Below, in pieces: positions 1 to 6,152 of a stretch of 14,489 bases of DNA (position 1 is the first letter of the stretch; each line of letters opens with the position of its first letter). The stretch is from Actinocrinis sp035946395. GTDB taxonomy: Bacteria > Actinomycetota > Actinomycetes > Streptomycetales > Catenulisporaceae. The position numbers were made by a program, and so were the translations under genes. The notes under the pieces were generated by a model. It searched no databases. It saw nothing but the letters and a program-made list of their open reading frames with translations, and had not been told where the DNA came from. The stretch spans positions 1 to 14,489 of the forward strand of contig NZ_DASYZI010000163.1 of the NCBI RefSeq assembly GCF_035946395.1, given 5' to 3'.

Positions 1-543
1 TTGGTGCAGAAGCGGCCAGGGCTGCGCGCGCCGGGCGCCGCCGATCCGGAGGAACTTGCGGTACGCGCGGTGCTCGGCCAGCAGGTCACGGTCGCGGCGG
101 GTCGCGGACTCGGTACCGCACTGGTCGCGGCGTACGGGCAACCGCTGCCCACACCGAGCGGCGGCCTGACGCACCTGTTCCCGCAGGCAGCGGATCTCGC
201 TGACAGCTCGCTGGGCACACTCGGGATGCCCGAGTCACGTCGCGCTGCACTGCGCTCGCTCAGCGCAGCGCTCGCCGACGGCACCGTCAGACTCGACCCC
301 GGGGTGGACCGCGACGAGGCCGAGCGGAACCTGTTGGCGCTGCGCGGGATCGGACCGTGGACCGCCGGATACATCCGCATGCGCGCGCTCGGCGACCCCG
401 ACGTGCTGCTCGGCGGTGACGCGGCGATCAGCGCCGCGGAGCTGCGCCTGGGCGCGACCGCCGCCGACTCCGCCGGATGGCGGCCCTGGCGCTCCTACGC
501 GATGCACCACCTGTGGAACAGCGCGAGCGTATGGGAGCCCTGA
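1..543 (+). CDS. alkA: AlkA-type DNA-3-methyladenine glycosylase, C-terminal part (cut by window edge)
   Basis: This is the C-terminal 180 residues of a base-excision-repair glycosylase of the HhH-GPD superfamily, which removes alkylated purines from DNA. The reading frame is open at base 1, so the true start lies upstream; TTG at base 1 is probably not the start. Seen in the sequence: the AVLGQQVTVAA segment (residues 23-33), typical of the family; the helix-hairpin-helix LLALRGIGPWTAGYI (111-125); and the expected catalytic aspartate at Asp140 (LLGGD). The C-terminal WRPWRSYAMHHLW is also characteristic. In many actinobacteria this domain is the C-terminal half of an Ada-AlkA fusion, and the missing upstream part may hold that. 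The stop overlaps the start of alkB by 13 nt, so the two are probably co-translated as an alkylation-damage operon. The residues beside the catalytic Asp (GGDAAI) differ from the more usual PxDLGV, so substrate range is uncertain. Confidence 0.88.
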   Translation: MVQKRPGLRAPGAADPEELAVRAVLGQQVTVAAGRGLGTALVAAYGQPLPTPSGGLTHLFPQAADLADSSLGTLGMPESRRAALRSLSAALADGTVRLDPGVDRDEAERNLLALRGIGPWTAGYIRMRALGDPDVLLGGDAAISAAELRLGATAADSAGWRPWRSYAMHHLWNSASVWEP

Positions 544-1193
544 TCCCCCGGCCGCGAACCGAGATCGCGCCGGGCGCGGTTCACGTGCCCGGCTGGCTCG
601 GCGCGCAGCGACAGCGTGAGCTGGTGGCGGCCTGCCGGAGCTGGGCGAGCAGTCCGGTGCCGATCAGGCACACCAGGCTGCCTGGCGGCGGGGTGATGTC
701 GGTGCAGACCGTGTGCATCGGGTGGCACTGGCAGCCGTACCGCTATTCGCGTATCGCGCACGACGTGAACGATCAACGCGTCGCGCCCTTCCCGGACTGG
801 CTCGCCGACCTGGGTCGCCAGGCCCTGATCGACGCCTACCAGGACCCTCAAGCGGCCTCGGCGTACGACCCGGACACCGCGCTGATCAACTTCTACGAGG
901 GCCAGGCCCGCATGGGCATGCACCAGGACAAGGACGAGCGTTGCGACGCTCCGGTGGTGTCGCTGAGCATCGGCGACACGTGCGTCTTCCGCTTCGGCAA
1001 CACCGAGAGCCGTAACAAGCCGTACACCGACGTCGAGCTCGAATCCGGCGACCTGTTCGTCTTCGGCGGTCCCTCGCGGTTCGCCTATCACGGCGTGCCG
1101 AGGGTCTTCCCCGGCACCGGTGACCCGATCACCGGTCTCGCCTCCGGCCGCCTGAACCTCACCCTCCGCATGACCGGCCTGGCCGACTGGTAA
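531..1193 (+). CDS. alkB: AlkB family alpha-ketoglutarate-dependent DNA repair dioxygenase
   Basis: A 220-residue Fe(II)/2-oxoglutarate dioxygenase that reverses 1-methyladenine and 3-methylcytosine damage by oxidative demethylation. Iron ligands are visible as His131-x-Asp133 (MGMHQDKDE) and His187 (AYHGV). The 2-oxoglutarate/substrate arginines are in SGRLNLTLRMTGL (Arg207, Arg213), matching the C-terminal pattern of E. coli AlkB. Length matches the family. I chose ATG 531 because the protein then begins just before the conserved PRPRTEIAPGAVHVPGWL region. An in-frame ATG at 477 would add 18 residues lying wholly inside alkA and is less likely. The 13-nt overlap with the glycosylase implies translational coupling and a shared role in the adaptive response to alkylating agents. 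No other function is plausible; only the exact start is uncertain. Confidence 0.93.
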   Translation: MGALIPRPRTEIAPGAVHVPGWLGAQRQRELVAACRSWASSPVPIRHTRLPGGGVMSVQTVCIGWHWQPYRYSRIAHDVNDQRVAPFPDWLADLGRQALIDAYQDPQAASAYDPDTALINFYEGQARMGMHQDKDERCDAPVVSLSIGDTCVFRFGNTESRNKPYTDVELESGDLFVFGGPSRFAYHGVPRVFPGTGDPITGLASGRLNLTLRMTGLADW

Positions 1194-1257
1194 CGACCGG
1201 CGACACCGGCGATACTGAGTCACTGATTCATCGGATGACTGGCGGCACGGAGGCAGG

Positions 1258-2694
1258 ATGAGCGGGACGTATCTGGGCATGCCGGCGTTCCCGCAGGCCG
1301 CGAGCGTGTCGACGAAGGATGCCCGGCTGCGGGCGAACCTCACGCGTGCGACGCACACGATCCGGGACAAGCGGGCGCGTGCGGTGGCGGAGCTGGACGA
1401 CTGGGCGGCGCTGCGGGCCGCCGGCGCGGCGATCAAAGAGCGGACACTGCGGCACCTGGACACCTACCTGTTGCAGGTGGAGGCGAACGTCACCGCGGCG
1501 GGCGGCGTAGTGCACTGGGCGCGCGACGCGGCGGAGGCGAACCGGATCGTCGCCGACCTGGTGCACGCGGCCGGGCAGCGCGAGGTGGTCAAGGTCAAGT
1601 CCATGGCCACGCAGGAGATCGGCCTGAACGAGGCCCTTGGGGACGAAGGCATCCGGGCGTACGAGACGGACCTGGCGGAGCTGATCGTGCAGCTCGGGGG
1701 CGATCGGCCCTCGCACATCCTGGTGCCCGCGATCCACCGCAACCGCGGGGAGATCCGGGAGATCTTCGAGCGGGAGATGGGCCGCTGGGGGCGCCCCGCG
1801 CCGCAGGGCCTGACCGACGAGCCGGCGAACCTCGCCGAGGCCGCGCGCCTGCACCTGCGCGAGAAGTTCCTGCGGGCGAAGGTCGGCGTGTGCGGGGCGA
1901 ACTTCATCGTCGCCGAGACCGGGACGCTGGCGGTGTTCGAGTCGGAGGGCAACGGACGGATGTGCCTGACGCTGCCGGAGACGCTTATCGCAGTCGTGGG
2001 GATCGAGAAGGTCGTGCCCACGTGGCGGGACATGGAGGTCTTCTTCCAACTGCTGCCGCGCTCCTCGACAGCGGAGCGGATGAACCCGTACACGACGCTG
2101 TGGACAGGGGTGACAGACGGAGACGGGCCACGCGCGTTCCACCTGGTGCTGCTGGACAACGGACGCACGGCCACACTCGCCGACACCGTAGGGCGGCAAG
2201 CGTTGCGCTGTATCCGCTGCTCCGCGTGCCTGAACGTGTGCCCGGTCTACGAGCGGGCCGGGGGGCACGCCTACGGTTCGGCGTATCCGGGTCCGATCGG
2301 GGCGATCCTGACCCCGCAGCTGCGCGGGGTCGGCAGCGCGGTCGACGCATCGCTGCCGTACGCGTCGAGTCTGTGCGGGGCCTGCTACCAAGTGTGCCCG
2401 GTGGCCATCGACATCCCGCAGGTGCTGGTCCATCTGCGCACCCGGGTCGCCGAACACGGCACCGGCCACCGCGCGGAGCGCGCGGCGATGCGCGCGGCAC
2501 GCTGGATGATGGCGAACCCCAGGCGCTTCGCCGCCGCCGAACGCGTGGCTACGCGGGCTCGCCGCATCGTGCCGAAGCGGCTGCCGGGCGCCGGGCGAGC
2601 GTGGACGGACAGCCGTGAACTGCCCGAAATCCCCGCACAGACCTTTCGCGACTGGTGGACGCAGAACCACAGCGGTAAGGGGAATCAGTCGTGA
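1258..2694 (+). CDS. lutB: LutB, iron-sulfur subunit of L-lactate oxidation complex
   Basis: A 478-residue LUD-domain protein with C-terminal ferredoxin-type clusters. LutABC together oxidise L-lactate to pyruvate in the cytoplasm, with LutB acting in electron transfer. The LUD region covers roughly residues 60-300, including VVKVKSMATQEIGLNEAL and NFIVAETGTLAVFESEGNGR. Two cluster motifs follow: CIRCSACLNVCP with Cys318, 321, 324 and 328, and CGACYQVCP with Cys373, 376 and 380. The start is supported by a strong GGAGG just upstream (cacGGAGGcaggATG). Its stop overlaps the GTG start of lutC (GTGA), so the two are translationally coupled. The 64-nt gap after alkB could hold its own promoter, or the genes may simply be read through. 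The usual partner lutA, which normally precedes lutB, is not here. The domain pattern makes the family assignment secure; lactate as substrate is by homology. Confidence 0.92.
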   Translation: MSGTYLGMPAFPQAASVSTKDARLRANLTRATHTIRDKRARAVAELDDWAALRAAGAAIKERTLRHLDTYLLQVEANVTAAGGVVHWARDAAEANRIVADLVHAAGQREVVKVKSMATQEIGLNEALGDEGIRAYETDLAELIVQLGGDRPSHILVPAIHRNRGEIREIFEREMGRWGRPAPQGLTDEPANLAEAARLHLREKFLRAKVGVCGANFIVAETGTLAVFESEGNGRMCLTLPETLIAVVGIEKVVPTWRDMEVFFQLLPRSSTAERMNPYTTLWTGVTDGDGPRAFHLVLLDNGRTATLADTVGRQALRCIRCSACLNVCPVYERAGGHAYGSAYPGPIGAILTPQLRGVGSAVDASLPYASSLCGACYQVCPVAIDIPQVLVHLRTRVAEHGTGHRAERAAMRAARWMMANPRRFAAAERVATRARRIVPKRLPGAGRAWTDSRELPEIPAQTFRDWWTQNHSGKGNQS

Positions 2695-3356
2695 GCGACG
2701 CTGCCGTGAACGCGCGTGACGTGATCCTGGCACGGATCCGCGCAGCGCTACGCGACGTACCCGCCGATGAGGCCCCTGACGACGTGCCAGTCCCCCGCGA
2801 CTACCGCGTCGCGCACGCGTCAGAGAATCCCATCGCACTGGTCGAGCTGCTGGCCGACAATCTGACCGACTACCGCGCGCACGTGTACCGCTGCACCCAG
2901 GCCGAACTGCCCGCCACCATCGCAAGACTGCTGACGGCCCACGGCAGCACCAGCGTCGCCGTGCCGACGGACCTTACGCCCGAATGGCTGACTCAGGCGA
3001 CCGGCATACGTCAAATCACCGATTCACCGCAGCTGAGCGCGGCCACGCTGGACGCGGTCGACTCGGTGGTCACCGGCTGCGCGCTGGCCATCGCCGAGAC
3101 CGGCACGATCGTGCTCGACGCCGGGCCCGGCCAGGGCCGCCGCGCCCTGACCCTGGTGCCCGACCATCACATCTGCGTCGTCGACGCACCCGAGCAGATC
3201 GTCGCCTCGGTGCCGCTCGCGCTGCCGCGCCTCGACCCCGCCCGGCCGCAGAACTGGATCTCAGGCCCCTCCGCCACCAGCGACATCGAACTCGACCGGG
3301 TCGAGGGCGTGCACGGACCGCGCACCCTCGACGTCGTGCTCGTCGCCGAGCACTGA
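2691..3356 (+). CDS. lutC: LutC, LUD-domain subunit of L-lactate oxidation complex
   Basis: A 221-residue LUD (DUF162) protein, the small subunit of the LutABC lactate utilisation complex. Conserved family segments are visible: TGCALAIAETGTIVLDAG (residues 128-145), RRALTLVPDHHICVV (150-164) and SGPSATSDIELDRVEGVHGP (191-210). Translation starts at GTG 2691, inside the stop of lutB, so production is coupled to lutB. Length is typical. The last 96 nt (3261-3356) are overlapped on the opposite strand by the 3' end of the rhodanese-winged-helix regulator, and no terminator hairpin is obvious between these convergent genes. Context supports membership of a lutBC unit. It is not clear where LutA comes from. 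Confidence 0.92.
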   Translation: MSDAAVNARDVILARIRAALRDVPADEAPDDVPVPRDYRVAHASENPIALVELLADNLTDYRAHVYRCTQAELPATIARLLTAHGSTSVAVPTDLTPEWLTQATGIRQITDSPQLSAATLDAVDSVVTGCALAIAETGTIVLDAGPGQGRRALTLVPDHHICVVDAPEQIVASVPLALPRLDPARPQNWISGPSATSDIELDRVEGVHGPRTLDVVLVAEH

Positions 3357-4235
3357 TCCCGTTGATCCGATCGGCCCGGACACCGCATGGTGGCCGCGCG
3401 TCCGCTGCGCAGTCGGAGCCGGCGTCGTACTCCCGGTCGGCAGCGGCGGGGGACCGACCAGCCCGCCCACAGTCGCCGGACCCACCAGACCCGTCGATCC
3501 CTCCGGGCTGGCCGCCGCGCGCAGCCTGAAGCCGACGCCCCACTCGGTGGCCAACAGCGCCGCCGCGCGCGGGCCGAGCTTTCGGCGTATCCGGTGGATG
3601 TGCAGGTCGACCGAACGGCTGCGGCTGCCCGGCCAGTCGCCGATGCTCGAACGCAGCTCCTCGCGGGTGACCACGCGGCCGTTGGCCCGCAGCAGTTCGT
3701 CGAGCAGCCGGTATTCGAGGCGGGTTAACGGCACTGGCGCGCCGTCCACGAGCATCTGCTGGCGGACGGCGTCGAGGATGATCATGGCGGGTGCCGCGGC
3801 GACGTACGAGCCGGCCATCGTCACGCTGCGCACGATGGGGCGGCCCTCGGCGCGCCAGGCCTCGAAACCGCCGATGACGTCGGTGGCTTGGTGCAGTCCG
3901 ATGTCCTTGAGCCCGGCGGCCGCCAGGCTGGAGACGTACCCCTCCGGGCAGACCAGGATCGCGCGCAGCGAGTGGTCGACGGCCTCGGCGATACGCCAGC
4001 TGCTGGCCGGGTCGAGCCGCCACTCCAGGACGTTGCGCTCCAGGATGAGCGAGCCGGGGATCTCCCCCTCGGCGCGGCGGGTCGGCTCGGACCGGATGTC
4101 CACGATCAGCGCGCCCTCGGCCTGTTCGCGCGCGGCCTGACCCGGCGTCAGCCGGTCGAGGCGGGAGCGGGCGGCACGCAGCACGGATTCGATCGTGGTG
4201 GCCGAACTCGTGCCAGTCTCCGGTTTCCCCTGCAT
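3261..4235 (-). CDS. Rhodanese domain fused to OmpR-type winged-helix DNA-binding domain (putative sulfur/redox-responsive regulator)
   Basis: A 324-residue two-domain protein. Residues about 15-135 form a rhodanese-like domain: GALIVDIRSEPTRRAEGEIPGS is split across the usual N-terminal signature, and the active-site loop is Cys96-PEGYVS, with ATDVIGGFEAWRAEG closing the fold. Residues about 150-240 form a winged helix of the response-regulator C-terminal type, with PLTRLEYRLLDELLRANGRVVTREEL divided over the first helices, SRSVDLHIHRIRRKLG as recognition helix region and WGVGFRLR as the wing. A rhodanese therefore occupies the place of a receiver domain, suggesting a transcription factor that senses sulfur or persulfide state through Cys96; that role is inference. 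Residues 245-324 are low-complexity and cross antisense into lutC. The start at ATG 4235 has a GGGAG Shine-Dalgarno 9 nt upstream. Nearby targets could include lutBC, the xylanase or itself. Confidence 0.85.
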   Translation of the reverse strand: MQGKPETGTSSATTIESVLRAARSRLDRLTPGQAAREQAEGALIVDIRSEPTRRAEGEIPGSLILERNVLEWRLDPASSWRIAEAVDHSLRAILVCPEGYVSSLAAAGLKDIGLHQATDVIGGFEAWRAEGRPIVRSVTMAGSYVAAAPAMIILDAVRQQMLVDGAPVPLTRLEYRLLDELLRANGRVVTREELRSSIGDWPGSRSRSVDLHIHRIRRKLGPRAAALLATEWGVGFRLRAAASPEGSTGLVGPATVGGLVGPPPLPTGSTTPAPTAQRTRGHHAVSGPIGSTGSVLGDEHDVEGARSVHALDPVEFDVAGGGGA

Positions 4236-4238
4236 ATG

Positions 4239-4288
4239 CCGCTGCTCCCACGCCCCTTCTGGTCAAAAAGTAGGCGAGGGAGCAGCGG
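4239..4288. promoter_or_regulatory. Perfect 11-bp inverted repeat over the promoter and ribosome binding site of the rhodanese-winged-helix gene
   Basis: CCGCTGCTCCC at 4239-4249 is matched exactly by GGGAGCAGCGG at 4278-4288, with a 28-nt spacer. On the minus strand, the arm nearest the gene contains its Shine-Dalgarno GGGAG, and the other arm lies between the predicted -35 and -10 boxes. It could be an operator for autoregulation, an RNA hairpin hiding the ribosome binding site if transcripts start upstream, or a bidirectional stop for the xylanase mRNA, which ends at 4342. The repeat itself is certain; the function is open. Confidence 0.7.
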
Positions 4289-4296
4289 TGAGTCAA
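4267..4296 (-). promoter_or_regulatory. Predicted promoter of the rhodanese-winged-helix gene
   Basis: Reading the minus strand, TTGACT (4296-4291) is followed after 18 nt by TACTTT (4272-4267), a fair match to actinobacterial housekeeping sigma consensus. Transcription would begin near 4260, giving a 5' leader of about 25 nt with the Shine-Dalgarno in it. One arm of the 11-bp inverted repeat falls inside the spacer, a position where a bound protein would block RNA polymerase. Confidence 0.45.
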
Positions 4297-4341
4297 CGCA
4301 TTCGAACACGCGCGGACTCGGTCACGCAGGGTGTGCCGGTA

Positions 4342-5868
4342 TTAGCTGACGGAGCAGGCGGTGCCGTTGAGCGTGAAGCTGGTGGGCGCGCCCGCGTTGC
4401 CGGTCTGGTTGGCGTTGAAGCCGAGGGTGGTGGTGCCGCCGTTGGCTGTGATGGTGGCGTTGTAGCTGAGGTTGGTGGCGGTCACCACTCCGCTGGACGG
4501 GGTGACGGTCGCGTTCCAGACGGAGGTGATGCTTTGCCCGGAGGGCAGGGTGAACGCCAGCTTCCAGCCGTTGATCGCGGTGGAGCCGTTGTTGGTGATG
4601 GTGAGGTTCGAGGTCAGGCCGGTGTTCCAGGCGTTGATCACGTCGGCCACGTGGCAGCCGCCCGGAGGCGTCGTGCTCGGCGGCGTGGTGCTCGGCGGGG
4701 CCGAGGACGGCGGCGTGGTCGACGGCGGGTTGCTGCTCGGCGGCGTCGTGGCACCGCCGCCAAGTGCGGCGAGCGCGGCGTTGAACGACGGCTTGGGCTG
4801 GTAGTTGTTGTCGAACATGGTCGCCGCGCCGTACCCGGAGAAGAAGCCGGGGATCCAGGAGTCGGCGTCGCCGACGCCCCACTGCGTCACGCCGACGCAG
4901 CGCGAGACGCCCAGGCAGTCCTTGACCACGTTGCTGAAGTCGGTGGCCTGCTGCTGGAGGTTCGCGGTGGAGGCGGGCAGCTGGATACGGTCGTCGAGCT
5001 CGGTGACCGCGACGTCCAGGCCGAGGCTGGCGAAGCGCTGCATGTTCGACTGCATGTCGCTGGGGATCTGGCCGAGGATGAAGTGGCTCTCGAACCCGAT
5101 GCCGTTCAGCGGCACGCCCGCGGACAGCAGCGACTGCGCCAGCGAGTACATCGCGTTGCTCTTCGCGCCGGAGCCCTCGATGTTGTAGTCGTTGATGTAG
5201 AGCTTGGCGTTCGGGTCGGCCGCGTGCGCGGTCTTGATCGCGTCCGCGATGTAGCCGACGCCGCCGAACGCGTTGTAGAAGACGTCCTGACGCGGCGTGC
5301 CGTCGTCGTTGAACGGCTCGTTCACCACGTCCCAGGAGTACACCTGGCCCTTGTAGTGCGTGGCCTCGGTGGTGATGTGCGCCTCCATCGCGGCCTGCAC
5401 CTGGTTCAGCGGCAGGCTGCTGACCCAGGAGGGCAGCTGGCTGTGCCACACCAGGTTGTGCCCGCGCACCCGGTCGTTGTTCGCCTTCGCCCACGCCACG
5501 ATCTGGTCGCCGGGGCCGAAGTTGTACGAGCCGTTCGACGGCTCGGTGGTGTCCCACTTCATCTCGTTGCCCGGGGTCACCATGTCGAACTGGGCGCTGG
5601 CGACACCGGTCAGCGTGGAGTTGCTCAGGTTGCTCTGCGTCAGCGCGGTGCCGAAGTAGTGGCCGCTGGCCTCGGCGGCCGAGCGCAGCGTCGAGGCGGC
5701 CGAGGCCGGCCCGGCCATGACCAGGGCGCCCGCGGTGGTCGCCGCGGTGGCCACGGCGCCGACCGCGAGGACCGCGCGCAGCCGCCTGCGTGGGGAGGTC
5801 CGGGAGTGTCCGGAGGGCCCGGGTCGGCGCCGAGTCGCTCCGATACCGGCGCCGGTGTCGATATCCAT
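4342..5868 (-). CDS. Secreted endo-1,4-beta-xylanase, GH10 catalytic domain with CBM2 module
   Basis: A 508-residue extracellular enzyme that cleaves internal beta-1,4 bonds of xylan with retention of configuration. An arginine-rich N-region followed by a hydrophobic stretch and AGPASAAS gives a signal peptide cut near residue 57. The GH10 domain spans about 60-370: WHSQLPSW, the acid/base Glu184 in WDVVNEPF, and the nucleophile Glu290 in VTELDDR. A Pro/Thr/Ser linker (372-403) leads to a family 2 carbohydrate-binding module (404-508), whose Cys405 and Cys505 are placed to form the usual terminal disulfide. GGAAGG precedes ATG 5868. It stands alone, with its own promoter (6012-6041) and flanking palindromes, so induction by xylan-derived sugars is likely. 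Downstream it meets the rhodanese regulator on the same strand. The family call is secure; CBM2 may bind cellulose or xylan. Confidence 0.95.
   Translation of the reverse strand: MDIDTGAGIGATRRRPGPSGHSRTSPRRRLRAVLAVGAVATAATTAGALVMAGPASAASTLRSAAEASGHYFGTALTQSNLSNSTLTGVASAQFDMVTPGNEMKWDTTEPSNGSYNFGPGDQIVAWAKANNDRVRGHNLVWHSQLPSWVSSLPLNQVQAAMEAHITTEATHYKGQVYSWDVVNEPFNDDGTPRQDVFYNAFGGVGYIADAIKTAHAADPNAKLYINDYNIEGSGAKSNAMYSLAQSLLSAGVPLNGIGFESHFILGQIPSDMQSNMQRFASLGLDVAVTELDDRIQLPASTANLQQQATDFSNVVKDCLGVSRCVGVTQWGVGDADSWIPGFFSGYGAATMFDNNYQPKPSFNAALAALGGGATTPPSSNPPSTTPPSSAPPSTTPPSTTPPGGCHVADVINAWNTGLTSNLTITNNGSTAINGWKLAFTLPSGQSITSVWNATVTPSSGVVTATNLSYNATITANGGTTTLGFNANQTGNAGAPTSFTLNGTACSVS
4660..4755 (-). 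repeat. Pro/Thr/Ser linker repeat within the xylanase gene
   Basis: The DNA between the catalytic and carbohydrate-binding domains is an imperfect tandem repeat encoding PPSTT/PPSSN/PPSSA units (residues 372-403). On the plus strand it appears as recurring GGCGGCGTGGTGCTC-like blocks. It is a normal flexible linker for secreted actinobacterial glycosidases and a likely site of length variation by replication slippage. Confidence 0.85.
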
Positions 5869-5968
5869 AGTGCCTAGTCACCTTCCGTCCCCGGGCCGGG
5901 CACCGCCCGCGCGCTGGCGCGGACGGCCGTGCTGACAGGCTGGTTGGCAGGCCACGGCCGGTGAACTG

Positions 5969-5982
5969 TCGAAACATTTCGA
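5969..5982. promoter_or_regulatory. Palindrome TCGAAA-CA-TTTCGA in the xylanase 5' leader (putative operator)
   Basis: A perfect dyad with 6-bp arms and 2-nt centre, lying about 25 nt downstream of the predicted xylanase transcription start. It resembles the CGAAA-N-TTTCG type elements described ahead of Streptomyces xylanase genes (from memory). A related site lies on the other side of the promoter. Confidence 0.6.
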
Positions 5983-6011
5983 GTTCGCAGTGGGCTCACT
6001 GCAACGCCGTG

Positions 6012-6041
6012 ACGTTAGATCTGCCTCGGAAAGTGCGTCAA
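6012..6041 (-). promoter_or_regulatory. Predicted xylanase promoter
   Basis: On the minus strand TTGACG (6041-6036) is followed after 18 nt by TAACGT (6017-6012). The start point would be near 6005, giving a 5' untranslated region of about 135 nt before ATG 5868. The box pair sits between the two GAAA/TTC palindromes, which supports the assignment. Confidence 0.5.
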
Positions 6042-6057
6042 GGGGCAGGTGAGATTG

Positions 6058-6091
6058 TTCGAAATGTTCGGCCGTTCGGACGGAAACTTCC
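6058..6091. promoter_or_regulatory. Upstream GAAA/TTC dyads of the xylanase promoter (putative operators)
   Basis: TTCGAAATGTTCGG at 6058-6071 shares the ten bases TCGAAATGTT with the downstream palindrome, in the opposite orientation, and has its own CGAA-ATG-TTCG dyad. A weaker GGAA-AC-TTCC dyad follows at 6082-6091. Both lie upstream of the predicted -35 box. Two like sites about 88 nt apart around a promoter could permit DNA looping by one repressor; that is inference. This region also separates the xylanase from the dehydratase stop codon at 6153. Confidence 0.5.
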
Positions 6092-6152
6092 ACGGGCGCG
6101 CCCCGAACACAGTCTCGCCATCCCTCAAGTCAGGAGCCCGACCCCGCACCCC

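Noticed and set aside
1228..2925. Very long minus-strand open frame opposite lutB
   Set aside because: Arginine/proline-rich composition with no domains; it is the mirror of high-GC codon bias in lutB, whose protein is clearly real.
4195..5977. Long open frames on both strands across the xylanase gene
   Set aside because: Composition is typical of out-of-frame GC-rich DNA, while the xylanase frame has catalytic motifs, signal peptide and CBM2.
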